64,000 nucleotides of DNA. Origin: Ariolimax columbianus. Taxonomy: Eukaryota > Mollusca > Gastropoda > Stylommatophora > Arionidae. Below the pieces are notes generated by a model. The model was not told the DNA's origin and searched no databases. It worked only from the letters and a program-made list of their open reading frames with translations. The stretch lies in contig JAVGWX010000002.1 in NCBI GenBank assembly GCA_036924085.1, positions 152,959,571-153,023,570 of the forward strand. The letters are read 5' to 3'. The stretch's first letter is position 1; each line of letters opens with the position of its first letter. The translations under genes and the position numbers were made by a program. Shown piece after piece: positions 22,449 through 37,400 of the stretch.

Positions 22449-25400
22449 CTGGAAGTGACAAATTTACAAAAGTTGGCCAAGTAGGATAATCAATTGAGAT
22501 GGTCAAGTGATATGATCAAGTGAAATAGGGAATTGTCAAGTGACATGGTCAAAGTGAGATAGTTAAGTCAGATGATCATGTTCAATGGTAAAGTGAGGTT
22601 GCAGAGTGAGATAGTCTAGTGAGATGGTCAAGTGAGGTGGTCAAATGAGATAGAGAAATGTGATGGTTATGAGAGATTGTCAAATATGATGTCAGGTGAA
22701 ATAGTAGTTGATCAAGTGAGATAGATTGACTAAAAGAGATAGAAAGGTGAGGTATAGGGTGTTTCTACTAATTATTCATGTTTTTTACTGATGGTAATTG
22801 TTGTTAGTGGTGACCCCTGAAGATGATGTGAACCACAAAACCAACCATTGTGGATGGTGAATGTAGTTATGCTGCTTTTTGTAATGAAAAATGTTCACCT
22901 CAGGTTCCATCTCACCAGCAAAGGTCAACTGTTCAGCTCAGTACAGGTGCCATCTCCACAGCAAAGGTCAGCTGTTCAGCTCAGTCCAGGTGCCATCTCC
23001 ACAGCAAAGGTCAGCTGTTCAGCTCAGTCCAGGTGCCATCTCCACAGCAAAGGTCAGCTGTTCAGCTCAGTCCAGGTGCCATTTCCACAGCAAAGGTCAG
23101 CTGTTCAGTTCAGTACAGGTGCCATCTCCACATCAAAGATCAGCTGTTCAGCTCAATTTAGGCGCCATCTCCCCAGCGAATGTTCGATGTAATGAATCTC
23201 AACTGTCCTCTTCTCTTGCCTTGATGGTACAATCTGGAGGTTTTCTCTTTCCATCTTTTGTTCCTCTTTTTTATAGTGATGTGTACCTCTGGCATGTTTG
23301 CTCTCCACCTTTCATTCCAGTATTGTTTTCAGAAAAGTATTATGTTTTTTTTTGTGACCAAAACTATCTGAACTGGCAGACTTTTATTTAATTTATCATT
23401 TTTCTTGGCACCCCTAATTCTTCCAAGATTTCATTATTTATTAACTTTTCTTTCCAGAAGATGTGTCCTTATCTTTTATATATCACATTTCAAAGGTATT
23501 AATTCTCTCCTTCCATTGTTTTTTCATTGTCCATGTCTCTATGTCGCAATACAGTAAAGATGAGTGTACATAAAACCTGATCATTCTCATTTGCATTTTG
23601 TGAGTGACTTGTTGGATGTCATAATATGACTTATGTTGGTACAAACAGCTTTGTTCATCCCTATTCACTTCCTGATTTCTATTTCACAACTTCCATTGAA
23701 TGATGCTACTGTTCCTGACAATGATTCCCGACTGTGTAACTTTTACGAACAGCAACTGATAAAGATGATGTCGACTGTAAAAATGACAATTGATGGTGAT
23801 GTGTGCCATACAGCACAATATTCCTACCCGCATTATGCTTTTAGTCCCAAAATTGGACATGACAAGCAAAGATAGAAGAAACATTGTAACAACAGAGATG
23901 AAAGGCCTATGCAGAATGCTTGGAGTAACAAGAATGGATAGAATCAGAAATAAAGATATTAGGAAACAAGTAGATACAACACCAGTGTTAGACCTTATCA
24001 AGAGACAGCAAACCAAACGGTTCGGTCACGTGATGCGACAACCACCAGATAGTTTCCCTCAGAAAGCAATGCTTTACAGTTACAATGGATACAAAGCCAA
24101 GGGCTAACCATGCAAAAGATGGATATCAGAAATAACAGAAGCAGTAAAGCTCCCTGTTTACGAAGCACATATTAGGGCCAGTCAAGAAACATTCATAACC
24201 TGACGCTGAAAGGTGCAAGCAGGACACACTTGAAAAGAAAGATGAATGCAGTTCCAGTGGTTTTTCTGGTTAATGATGTAAATGATGATGCTGATAGTAT
24301 TTCACCAAACTAATAACTCACCACAAGGCTCCAAACGTATAGATGGCTGCAGCAACATAAAAGGTAGACAGCCACTCCTCCCTCGTGCCCTGGGATAAAA
24401 GTGGGGTGAGAAATAGCAGAATACAAAATTGTGTGTGACAAAATATCTCAATGTAATATTTACAAATTCACATTTCAGACAAAAACAACAATAACAACAG
24501 ACTATGTATTCATGATTGCATATTATTATTCTTTTCCATTGTTCATTCTCAAATAATCTTATCTATTTGCCTCATAAACTTGGTGGTTCATCACAGGCTT
24601 TTTACAACACCATACAGTTTGTCCCGCAAATGGGTTGGGTAGGATGATGCTGTCACTCTGCTTCTCTCATTGAGCTGGCAGGCCTGGAGAACATGTACTG
24701 CTGTTTGTTCTTTCAATATGAGCACATATCTGTGTGTGCAATTTGTGATTGGTTGAATTGATGATTTTTCATTATGCAGTGGCCTGTTGGCAGTCTGACT
24801 ATTGTAACTTTATTTTTGTTTCGGCAAAGCATGGTATACATCTGCTCATCAGAGTCTGTGTGTTCTCTGTGCCATTTGTCCTTAAAGTAAATTTGTATCA
24901 GTCTTTATTTATTTATATGTAGCTCTGTCTTCAAGTTGAATTTTTCTTACTCCTTTATTAGCTAGTCTATATACTTCTTCATTTCCATGTATCTTACACT
25001 GTGCAGTAATCAACTGATTTTTTTCTTTATCAAGAAATTGTAACTTGTTTGACTGCCTATGACTTAACTTGACAATTCATTCACTTCAAAATATTCTGAA
25101 ACTCAGACCACACTCTTTTCTTATGTAAAACTCAAGCACAGCATCACTTCGTTGCGACCTACTTATCTTCTGTAGAAGCTCACTAAAATACTACACACTA
25201 TATACATACCAAACTGTTGAGTATTGATATACAGATACAGCGATTTAACATGTGAGGATGAAGATTTGTGTGAAAAATATTTTGGTCACATAAGTTTTTG
25301 TTATTAACAAAAATGTAATTTTTTTGTAATTAGCAGTTAATTATTGAGCTTTACACCAATACACTAGCAAAGCAATGGCTTGCTATTGAATGTATTCCAG

Positions 25401-28400
25401 ATGGCAGATTTTTCTAAAGCAAAATAAAGACATCAAGTTAAATTCCGAAAAGTTGCACCTAATCAGGTGCAGTAGTTTTTACAATATCTACATTTTACTG
25501 ATGGCATGTGAAGTTGAAAATGAGTTTAAAATATCAAATTATGAAAATCACACAAATTTTTTGCAAGGAATCCATGATGTCTGTAGAAGTTCTTCTTGAA
25601 AAGAACAATTTCTAAACTTCCACCAGGAAATATATTAATAAATTAATTAAAACCTGGAACAGAAAAAAAATTGCATATTTGTGCAACTGCCAAAGCTGAT
25701 ATGTCAGCTCATAAGTTTCCTAAACAAATTCTCTAGCCAACATATAAACTCCACAAAATGAATAAGTTGATCCATTTGGTTATTCTTGGAACATTGAATG
25801 GCAACAGATGCTTTCTACTGATTCCTACTTTAAACCATCTTCTTGAGCTCCATTGATGTCTCTAGCTATCCTGGTCTGTTCTTCCACTGTTCTAGTTGTA
25901 CTTTTTTCATCCTTGTAACCTCTTCCCCAGGGTGATATAATCCAAAGCACCTCATTACATTACCAGGTGTCTTTCTGAGAATGTGTCTTATCTACATCTA
26001 CTGTCTTTCTTAACTCTTCAGCTGTATTGGTTGAAGATTTGCACTTTGTTATAGATCTGTGTTTTTTGGTTATTGACTCTGGCAACAAAAACTTAATTTG
26101 TGCAGGTCTGTAGTCTGGATGGAATATTCTTAATCACATGCCATGTTCCTGAGCTATATATACCGATGACTTCATATAACTATTTTCAAATGTTTGTGTC
26201 AAAAAACATTTATTGAAACCTACGTTATGACCAAAAGAACTTCTTCAGTGACAACAAACAATACACATATAAACTAACATATCATGGAAGAAGAAATGAA
26301 TACATCAACAGGAAATAGAAATACATAAAAAGTATATAAATTTATACTTATTGAATGACTACATGTGAAGACTGTGGTGATCGCACAGAGCAAAAGAGAA
26401 AAACGGAAGTAAAAATAGCTGGTTAAGAAAGTGTACTAGGTGGTCATTTAACATTGGACCATCATTGGCTTATCTGGCCTCCTCTCACCTTGTAAATTTT
26501 TGTAACCAGTTTTTTAACTTCCGTTTGTTCTCTTCTACTCTGTAGAATCATAACACTCTACACATGCCACCATTCGATAAGTATTATGTTATATCCTATT
26601 TATGTATTCATTTCTTCTTCCATGATGAGTTTGATTATAAGTCCCTATCCCACCTGCAAGGCAGCAGTTTGTTTTCAGAGTTGTTTCTTCTAAGCTAGAC
26701 ATTCCTACCCAAGAAAGGCTCCTTACAATACAGCACAATATAGCTTTGCAAGTCTGTTGAAACTGGTACTCCGGAGATGGCCAACACTATCTGTGGCTTC
26801 TGGGAGTTATATGCTGAACTTGACTAAAGTGGACCTAAGATTTGGACCACTGCTACAACTATTATAGTGCAACCACTCTCTTCCATAGACATACTCTCAT
26901 GGACATTCCACATCCCTCATACAAACATATAATGATGACATGATGTTCACAATTGATATTCTATGACATACATTTTTCGTCATGGCTGAAACGATGTATG
27001 GGGAGAATATCCCTGGAATAGTAGCCAACATGTTGGACAAGCCAAACAGCGTCCCGGCATACTGTGGGGCAATGTCGCCATGGTTGATGAAGTAACCCGA
27101 GAAATGAAAGCCACACATTCCTACGGAGAAGGTCAGCATCACCACAGCTGCTCCCTGCTGGTCACACTCCATGAAACCTGCTCCAACAAGGAAGAATGCT
27201 GGACCTACCATGCCTGGAGGAGATACACAGGACAGATCGGTGAGTCAGTCAGGCGGTCATAAAAATGAAAGAGGATATGGCAAACCTGAAAATTGACTCA
27301 ATAATTTTGTATGGACAGAAATACAAAAATGAACTACTTTAAAACCAAAGAATCTTCATCAGGCACCTAGAACAATACAGTTGAGAACAAATACCCATGT
27401 AATTATGATTATTTAATTCTTCTCATTTCCTTAAATGATATAAAATAAATACCAAATCAATTATCTTAATCTCCATTGTGAATTTGGTCCTTCTATTAAG
27501 AGTGCAAACATGATGTATGGCAATATTCAATATTAAGAGATTACAAACTTTATCAACAAATTCCAGAGAAGGATTCTGAGCCTGCAGTGGTGACTTGACA
27601 AGGTAAAAAACAAAAGCTTATGGAATATAACAGGACACAGACGGATAATTCAGGACATCTTAAGAAAAATTGGCATTGGTCAGGTGCTATACAAAACTCC
27701 TAAATGTTACATATAAAGATCGTGTCATGAACGTAGAAATACGACAGAGAGTTGAAAACGCTATTGGCCCTTTTGAAGATCTGTTCACAACAATCAAAAG
27801 ACGAAAGATGACCTGGTGTGGGCACATTGCGAGGTCCAAAAGAATTACCAACTCGATACTCTTTGGTTCCGTACCGGTACAGAGAGAGTGAGGACGTTCA
27901 AGGAAGAGGTGGGTGGACAACATCACTGAGTGGTCAAGCCTTCATTCCGGTGAGATACGACAGGCAGCAGCAGACAGAGAAAAATGGTGTGGAATTTTGG
28001 GAGTGTCTTCAAGTTGTGCCCCAATGACCTGATGGGTTACGGGATGAACTGAACTGAACTGGTCAGGTCACACACTGAAAACCTCCAAGGCTTATCACCA
28101 GGCAAGCTCTGATATGGAAACTCCTTGGAAAGAGAGGTAAAGAAGATCAACAAATGGGGAAAAGGTTAGAAACATATACAAGAAAAATGGGGAGAAGCTG
28201 GAAAGAACTGGAGAATGTAGCACAGGAAATGTCTGCATAGACAGAGTTGGTTGATAGCCTATGCATCAAAAGATGATAAGGACAAAGAAAAAGAAGATAA
28301 AGAACGTTGATGATGAAAAAGAATAAAAGGAGGAAGAAGAAAGAAGAAGAAGAAGAAAAGAAGGAAACGCAGAAGAAGAAGAAGAGAAGAAGCTAATCTC

Positions 28401-31400
28401 ATTTTTGTTGTCCTTGGTTGGTTAATTTATGTATGTCACCTTTGTCCACATCTGGGATCACTATAGATGATTTTGAAACCAGAATGTTAATTCTTTCACT
28501 GATGTGAGCCCCAGCATGACCAGGGAAGTGATGTTCGTCCATCACATGTGATGAAGACCACTCTCTTTGTTCAGCCGTGTGGATAGTCTTTTCTCTTGCT
28601 GTGTCTGCTGAAATGGGTGACTTGGTCTGTGATTTGGATTAAAGTGAGGAAGAAACTGTACCTTTTGTCAACCTCACTCTCTGGTCCTGAACTACCCTTG
28701 GTCAGTGATAAGATTTTATCGAGACGACTGGATATAGTCCAGGATGTAGATTTTTCCTCAGGATTTACTCTCAAAGCCTTTCCCGTTAACACAGATATCC
28801 TGCAAGGCAGCAGATGGGGGATGACATCTAACGTTGTGTGTCGTGCCTTTCCCATTACCACATAAGGTCATAGGAACATCACTCAACATATGAGTGAGTT
28901 GGGCATCTTTCCCGGACGACGTGTTCTAGTCCATTATAGTCGTGTCTAAATTTCACACACCAAAACTGACACTGTTTGCAGCTAGGGCGAAGAGCGTCAA
29001 TCTCATGAAGTTCAGCTAAGTGAACTAGACCGTGAAAATACAACACAGGTTTAAGAATAGCGCTATTTATATAGCCGATGTCCATTCCATGACATATATT
29101 CTATATGGAAAACAGCAGTACGTTTCCATGAATACAAGTTTAAGTCATCAACTAGTGTGAATTACAAGCAAATCAATGGTCTGGCGATATCCAAAATGAA
29201 CTAAAACAGCCGAGCAATGTAGACCTGCAGCTGGTTATAGCGCTATCTTAGATAGGGTAGTAGATCCACACAAACCACATAAGGTTTGAGGCCTCCATGT
29301 CCTCTGTCCCATTCATGTTGCTGTCTGTACTTTCAAAAGAAAGGAAAGTGTTGGAAAGGATGACGACACTGCTCAGATAGTCAGAGCCAAATTCAAAGTC
29401 TCCCTTTCCATTCTCAGATTTTAGTCTGTTGTTATGTATGCTCCACTCCAATCTGCAATATTCCTACATTTTATTGTAGCAGAGAAGTCTCATCCTAATT
29501 TATCACCATGCATTTCAGACCCTTCAATGTACAAGGTGTGTTCAAAAAGTATCTGACTTTAATTTTTTTTCCATGACAACAAATGAAGCATGGGTGCTGT
29601 CCTTTGGCAGGAAGGTATAGGGAACCATCATGTGCATGGTGAATTTGTTGCCACCCACAGACTGCATCAGTCACTGGCAGTCAGTATTTCAGTGTTCAGT
29701 GTAGTGAGCACCTATCAGGGTTTTCCTCCACAACAAAATGGCGGAAAGAATTGAGCGGCTGTGTTGCACTAAATTTTGCCAAAAGCTAGGCTATACCAAA
29801 GTAGAAACCATTCAGGAAATTCAACAGGCTTTTGGTGATGATGCCATTAGCATCAAATAAATTAAGGAGTGGTACAATCACTTCAAAGATGGTAGCACCT
29901 CGGTGAAGAGCAGATCACGTTCCAGTAGGCCCTCAACAAGTTGAAATGATGAAGACATTGACCAAGCATGAACCTTGGTCTTACAGAAAAATTTTATAAA
30001 CATCCAAGAACTTACAGATGAGGTGGGGATAAGCATTGGTGCAGTACACTCAATTTTTTAGGAAGGATTTAGCTATGCGGAAAGTGTCCACAAAATTTGT
30101 GCCGAAGATGCTAACAATGGATCAAAAATAACTACCCCTCCCAATGTCTCAAAGTATCCCAACACATCTTGGGCTGCGCAAACTGGTAACCCCGATTTTC
30201 TAAACATTGTGATCACTGGTGATGAGCCGTGGATTTATGGGTATGACCTGGAAATCAAGCTGCAGTCGTCATCCTCAATGCTGAAAAAAGTGAAGCAGAT
30301 GCTCAACAATGTCAAAGTCATGACCATTGACTCGACTTCCGTGGGGTTGTACATCAAGAGTATGCACCACAGGATCAAAACATTACCAAAGAGTACTACC
30401 TAGAGGTCATCCGTAGCCTTCATGATGCTGTTCGACACAAACGACCGGACATGTGGACAACAGGAACTTAGCAGCTCCATCATGACAATGTATCTTCCCT
30501 CCCACTGCCCATTCTTCGCATCTGATTCAAACTTTCTTGACCAAACACAACATTCCTCAGGTTCGGTTCAGGCTTCCTATTCTCCCAACATTGCTCTTAG
30601 TAATTTTGGACTGTTCCCCAGGCTGAAAATTCTGCTGAAAGGGACCTGATTTGAGTCACGAGAAGATATTATGCAGAATGTGACGACTTAGCTGTTCTCC
30701 GTTCTCAAAGAGGCCTTCCTGAAATGCTTTCAACAATGGTGAGAACGCTGGGAGAAGTGTGAAGTCCCAAGGAGAATACTTTGGATTAGAGTTTCAAACC
30801 TCCAAGCGAGTAATTGTATTTTTCCGACCCAAAGGCCGTTTACTTTTTTAACACACCTCGTATACGATATATCCCAAATATTACCAATTCAATTTAGTTC
30901 AGGTGCCATCTGCACATCAAAAGTAAGCTGCAATGGATCTTAACGGTCCTCTGTCCAGATGCTTACCTTTTATCATCAGTATAACCTGAAGCTATGTTTT
31001 CCCACAGCACCACTATCTGCATGTCAAGAGTGATGATAACTCTGTGGTAGTCTGTGATAAAATCAGTCATTTAGTCCTTAATTTGGAAGATGAAGAACGA
31101 CTGGCTCACACATGAGTGCATGGTGGATATACACCTTAAACCTCTGAGGTCTTCTCTGAGACTCAAGGCAATGAATAAGCTGATGTTTTTGCCTTAAAGG
31201 TAAAAAAAAATGTGGAAGCAGCACAGCAAACATCATACTTCTTCATAGCTTATCCTGAAAAAGATGTGACGCTGTGTCATAGTTTACAGCGAGGCTACAA
31301 TATCTGCATCTTTTGGCCCAACACATCCATTTCAGCTGGCTTTTTGGGTACCGAATTTCCAAATGTGATTCCTATTCTCTTAGCCAGACTACATCAGTGC

Positions 31401-34400
31401 AGCCTCTTTCCAGGGTCACTACTTGCAGACAGAATGGGGTCTTTGTCAGGTCCAATTCATTGACCCTGATGCAAGCAGCTAGCTATAAATTGCTGTCAGC
31501 TCATTCACTGTACCGCATCTTCAGCCTTAAACATCATACAAATTCTCATTGCCAAGCATGCACGAATGTAAAAGTCAAACCCTAACCAATGGTAGCCATT
31601 AGCTTTCTTGTCCATGCAATCGAGAGGATTCCTTTTGAAATGAGAAGGTCTGCAAACATGCCATTCACAGTGATGACGAACCAGAAGGCCAGGTATGGCA
31701 GCATGGAGAACACGCCATTCTGAGGACAAGATTGATGGGCTGTGAAAAGATAGTTTCATAGCAGACACTGCTGTCAGAGATGAAGTGTTAGAGACTCCAT
31801 TGTGCTAGGTCATATCTTTTTATGAGAAACTTTTCTTTTCTTAACAGCAAGCCATAAACAGCCAGGTCAACTAGAGTTCATGAAAGACATAGTGAACGAC
31901 AACACAACAGTCAGCGACCATAACTGACAGCTTGTGTCAGGGTAAGCACACCATTAGGACAAGAGTTTGCTAGATGTCTGTAGACCTCTCTCCAAGTGCT
32001 TCCCATCACCTGTCTGTAGAAGACCTCTCTCCGTTTCCTATCACCTGTCTCTAGGCCTCTCTCTAAGTGTTTCCCATCACCTGTCCGTAGAAGACCTCCC
32101 TCCAAGTGTTTCCCATCAACTGTCCCTTCATCTAAGTTACTTTGTTTGCTGTTCTTATTACTTGTTACTTCTAATTTTCAGTTGTTTCACATTTCCTCCC
32201 GTTTACAGCTGAACACCATTTTGTACAGGCATCCACACCTCCAACTTTTTGTTATTTGAAATGATGTAAATTAATGTTTGTTCAATTCCTACATGCCTTA
32301 GAGCGATTTTTCAGACATTTAATCAATAAATTAATCAATCAAAATGTTTTCAGCTCACAGTGGGGCATAGGTCTTTAATAAATACATGTAAAGTCATCAT
32401 ATGTTGTCATGTCTATATCTGTTGGGGAAGGAAGGCTAACATCTGATCATGTAAAATATACTTATCTGACATGTTAGTCAAGTTCAGGCAAAACATACTG
32501 GACAAGACCTTCACCTTGGCTTCCTCATAGCCCTTCCTGGAAATGGGCTGTTTTCATAGCAGCCTAGCTAATAAGGTGAGGGTTCAACATGATCCCCATA
32601 GCAGTAAGCAACAGGCAGATAAAGCCAAGCATAGCACAACTGCCTGTAGAACCCTTGTCTGCCTTCAACAGCACGCTTGTGATCTGAGGAAAGCTACGAC
32701 AACCCGACAATTACCATCCTTTTTAGGGCGTGCAAAAGAGTACTCCTACTCTTTGTAGGCATTCAATAACAACTATATCTGTTGAAGTTCTTATGACTTA
32801 ATTTGTTCACAGGATTGGATAACCAGCCCCATGGTCAACCCTTCTACTCACCTCTTACATCACATGTTGCAGTTTACAGTATTGCTAATCTTTGCTCCCC
32901 TTTCAGGTACTAGAGCCATTCAACTTTTAATGTCTCCTAAAACAATTGATCAAATCAATCCAAAATACTCTTCCTTTTAATCTTCTTTTTCTTTCTGTCA
33001 CCTTGTATCTCTAAATGAAGCATAGGGCCAGAACAACAGCTGGTTCCTTACAGAATCTTTTGCCAAAGAACTTTATACATTCATGCTGTGGTGGTTTATG
33101 GTGCCTTTCAGTTTGCATAAGGTAGCTCTTTTTAGTTGACTTTTACAACATGTCTGGAAGTCGACACGGGTGTATATATTATATCAATCAATCATTGATC
33201 AAAATAGTTCCCCTCCCTGTGAAGTACAGGTCTTCAACAAATACACTACTGCCCTGGGCTATCTATTCCATCTCTGTCCATGTCTTACTTGTTTCCGTTA
33301 TGTTTATCTGGATGTCTATGCATTAACATTCCAGCTAACAAGCCTAGAGGTTTTCTTTCAAGGTCAGTTCTTTTGACAGAGGACCTTCTTCTGTCTTGGA
33401 TGGTTGGGTTGAATATTTCTTTGTTGTTGATTTGTCCATATTGAAGTTTTTGCAACTAAAAAGGTCCACAGGATAAGGTAGACAGCCCCAAGCAAAAACC
33501 CTCCTCAGCCGCCTCTAATAACATGACAGGCAAGTTACAGTGTTACTATTCTCTGCTGCCCCTTAAACCCTAGCAATGCTCAGGAAGAACATTTTTCATA
33601 GTGATAAAAATATTACCAAGGTCATTGCACTAAGTCGCTGATATTATATGATCTGTTTGGGGCATAAAGTTTCAAAATAAACTGCTTCTTCTTCTTCTTT
33701 TGTTCGCTTTAAAATAATGTCTATGTCTGCAATGTTGTCTCTTGTATAAACTTCACTGTCTTTTGTAGTTAACATACAGGTCCATAAAGTTTCTCTTCCA
33801 GTGTTGTTTCTATGGGCCAGTGAGATTTTCTCTGTATATCATTTTCTGGTCAGTTTTGTAGTATGTGGTCTAAAATAAACTGCTAATCTCTTAGATATTT
33901 AGAAGTTTGTAGGTTTATTATTTATAATGATAGTTCTGTTCTGTTGAGAATCAATTTCACTGCATCCCAGCATATGCATAACTGTGCAGTCTTCCCCAGC
34001 ATAGGACGAAGAGTATGAACAGTGATGGTTACAATACTCTGCAGGTTGTACATACTTCTGCTACATACAAGCTTCGTCCATTTAAGATTTCTAAACTCTG
34101 CAGGCTGTGACCTCAGAATGTCACCCCTATCTACATACAAAGTCACTACTCTGGTGAGGATGTCAGCTTATTCATTACGATGAATCCTGTGACCAGGACC
34201 CTAGATTCACACATACCCTAGAAGATTTCAGACATTTGTCTGTTATCCACACATGTCATAACCAGCCCTTCTATACCTTAATTCTATAATTACAAGTTAT
34301 GAACTTTACAGTTCTTTTCATCAACATGGGTCATAAATCTAAACAAATAATTCACAAATAAGAAATGAGAGTGATCAAGTGGTATGAATATTTATCTTTA

Positions 34401-37400
34401 TGGCATAGAAACACAACAAATAAACAAACAGTTTTAGAATAGAACTGATACATTTTAAATGAGGATATATAGAAGACTGAGATGATCTAATGGAGAGAAG
34501 AAAAAAAATTAGAAAGTCTTGGAGAAATTAGAAGTGCAAAGGGAATTGATGAACGAGATCTGAGGCATATAGTAAAGATATTTTGATAACATCAAGAGAT
34601 ATAACACTTTGCTGAAAACAGTACTGGAAGGCAAGATGGATGGCAAATGTGTCAGAGGTAAACAACGCAATATGTGAAAGGAAAACATCAAAGCAAGAGA
34701 CAGAGAACCTTGGAGATCCAGTGTAGAAGACTTTTGCTTCAAAGATGGCATTCGAACTGAACTAATATTTATACCCATTATTTTTAAAAAAGGATTAAAC
34801 TTGTATTCTTCTTCATGTCCAGTTTTCTTTGCAGCTTCAGTATTTTTTTAAATTCAGCTGGTCTAGTGGTTTTCATGTGGAACATGTTGACATGCTAAAT
34901 GATTTGTACTTACAGACTTGATGTCAAACCTGAGAACTTCCTTCATATAGGTAGGAATCTTGGTCAGTAGCATGTAGGCCCCATAATTGCCACACATATG
35001 GGATACAAGGATAGCCCATACTGCAGGGGAGGTCAGGATCGATTTCCATGGAATAGTTTTGCCCTGTTTAAGAAAGATAAATAAATATGAGGTGTGTTAA
35101 AAAGTTTCCAACCTTGATTTTTTTTGTGGAAACAAATGAAGTACGGGTGTTGTCCTTTGGCAGAGAGGTATAGGGGGCCGTCATGCAAATACATGAATTT
35201 TTTCCCACCCTCAGTCAGTTACTGACAGTCAGCCTTTCAGAGTTGAGTATAGTGAGCAACCATCTGGATTTCATTCACCATTAAAAGACGGAAAGAATTA
35301 AGCAGCGGTGTTGCATCAAATCTTGCCAAAAGCTAGGCGATACCAAATCAATTGTGAGAAAATATTTACCTACATTTTGCCTGTTTCAGTTGATCCACCA
35401 TCAGCGACAACACATGCATGATGTCAGGTACCCACTTGTTTAAATGATGCATCAATTGAATGCAGTTCTAACTCATCCAAAGTCTTCTTTATCTGCCCCC
35501 TTATCTCATCCAGATTGCTAGTGAACAAAGAGACACTTGAATTCATCTAAATGAATTGTACACATGTGTTGCAGCTGACGGCTGACATTTTGAGCATTGC
35601 CTGAAACGGACAAAATTTAGGTAAACATTTTCTCACCATTGTCACAAAATGTCAAATTATTCTAATCATTTTCAGCTAAATTAAAAAACATATTTAAAGG
35701 TCATGGATTTCCAGCCCAACTGTATATGTAGTAGTAGTAGTGTTAGCTCATTTCAGTCATGACTGACTATAGGATGATGTGACTTAAAGTGATTAAAAAC
35801 ATAAATAAAATTATTTTTATATATTTATGATATATTTAGTTTGTATTTTTGACTTTCTCCTTGCGGCTGTGTCTTTTCACTTATTTGCGTTGAAAGAGCT
35901 TCTCTTCACTAAGCGTGAGCTGCCATTCAAGGTGCATCTCCACCTGGATCGGTCTGCAGCTTCGTTTTCCCAGGATTTTAGAGACTCATGTCCAGGGCCA
36001 TTCACACACATCTTTGAATCCCAACTGCAGTCGGTCACTGTTCTTTTGCCATCCTCCAAGTGTCCATAGAGTAAATCTTTGGGAATTCGACCATCTTCTA
36101 TGCAATGTCCAAGCCATCATAGTCTTTGCTGCCTAAGGAGAGTGTACATGCTTGGGAGACTAGTGCGAGAGTGCACCTCTGCATTTGTCACTCTGTCATT
36201 ACATGTAATTCCAAGAATAGATAGCAGGCACTGTAGATGGAAGGTGTTAAGCCTGTACTCTTGTTTGGCATAGGTTGTCCAAGTCTCGCTACCATATAGA
36301 AGTGTGCTGACAACACATGCATTGTACACCAAGACCTTGGTTTTAATTGCCAGTTTCTAGTTTTTCCAAACACTCATGGTTGGATGAGCAAATGTAGCAG
36401 CAGCTTTGTCAATGCGACTGTCAATTTCTGGGTTTAAAGAGAGCTTGTCATCGATGAAGGATGCCAGGTATGTTAACTGCTGTACAGTTGCTAGTTCATA
36501 ATTATTGAGGCTAAAACTTGTCACGGCTAAAACTTGTCAAGGCTAAAACTTGTCAAGGCTAAAACTTGTCAAGGCTAAGACTTGTCAAGGCTAAAACTTG
36601 TCAAGGCTAAAACTTGTCAAGGCTAAAACTTGTCAAGGCTAAAACTTGTCAAGGCTAAAACTTGTCAAGGCTAAGACTTGTCAAGGCTAAAACTTGTCAA
36701 GGCTAAAACTTGTCAAGGCTAAAACTTGTCAAGGCTAAAACTTGTCAAGGCTAAAACTTGTCAAGGCTAAAACTTGTCAAGGCTAAAACTTGTCAAGGCT
36801 AAGACTTGGCATGGCATCTACTTTCTTTCCCAGCACATATATGAGATCACAGTAAAATACATGTGGTAAATATTTATACGTCTCTACATGGACAATGAAG
36901 GTATGTTAATCAAAAGACTCACAGTTTTGGCTTTCGCACGATCCCCCAGGGAAAATTGGATATATTTCTTCTCTAGCTCTCCAATAGTCTTGTCGTCTTC
37001 AGGTGTATCATGGGCAAATATCAACCAGCATACACACCAAATAAATCCAGCTACACCTGAGGGAGAAAAGATCCGACAATAACATTTCTGCACAATGATA
37101 CAAAATGTCATACAAGGCAGTGCAACAGAAAACAATGTGGTCATCAGAAGCAGTACAGACCCAACAGCTCCGATCATGACTCCCAAATGTTATACTTCTG
37201 CTGCCATTCCACTGCCAATCACACTGGCAAATGCAGAATCCAGGAAAAGAATTCATATTACCAAACAACTACCTATCAATGAAAGTCAGCAAGAAAGTCT
37301 CACGTTGTTATATAGAACCAATATTGCATCTCATAAAGACATAGTAGGAGGTACAGATAAATCTATCAAAATAAGAAAATGGAAGATAAGAAGAGCTTTC

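Noticed and set aside
31505..31768. 87-codon minus frame covering exon 11
   Set aside because: Wrong frame; the SLC17 frame of the same strand (31719-31587) gives the TM8 motif and correct splice phases.
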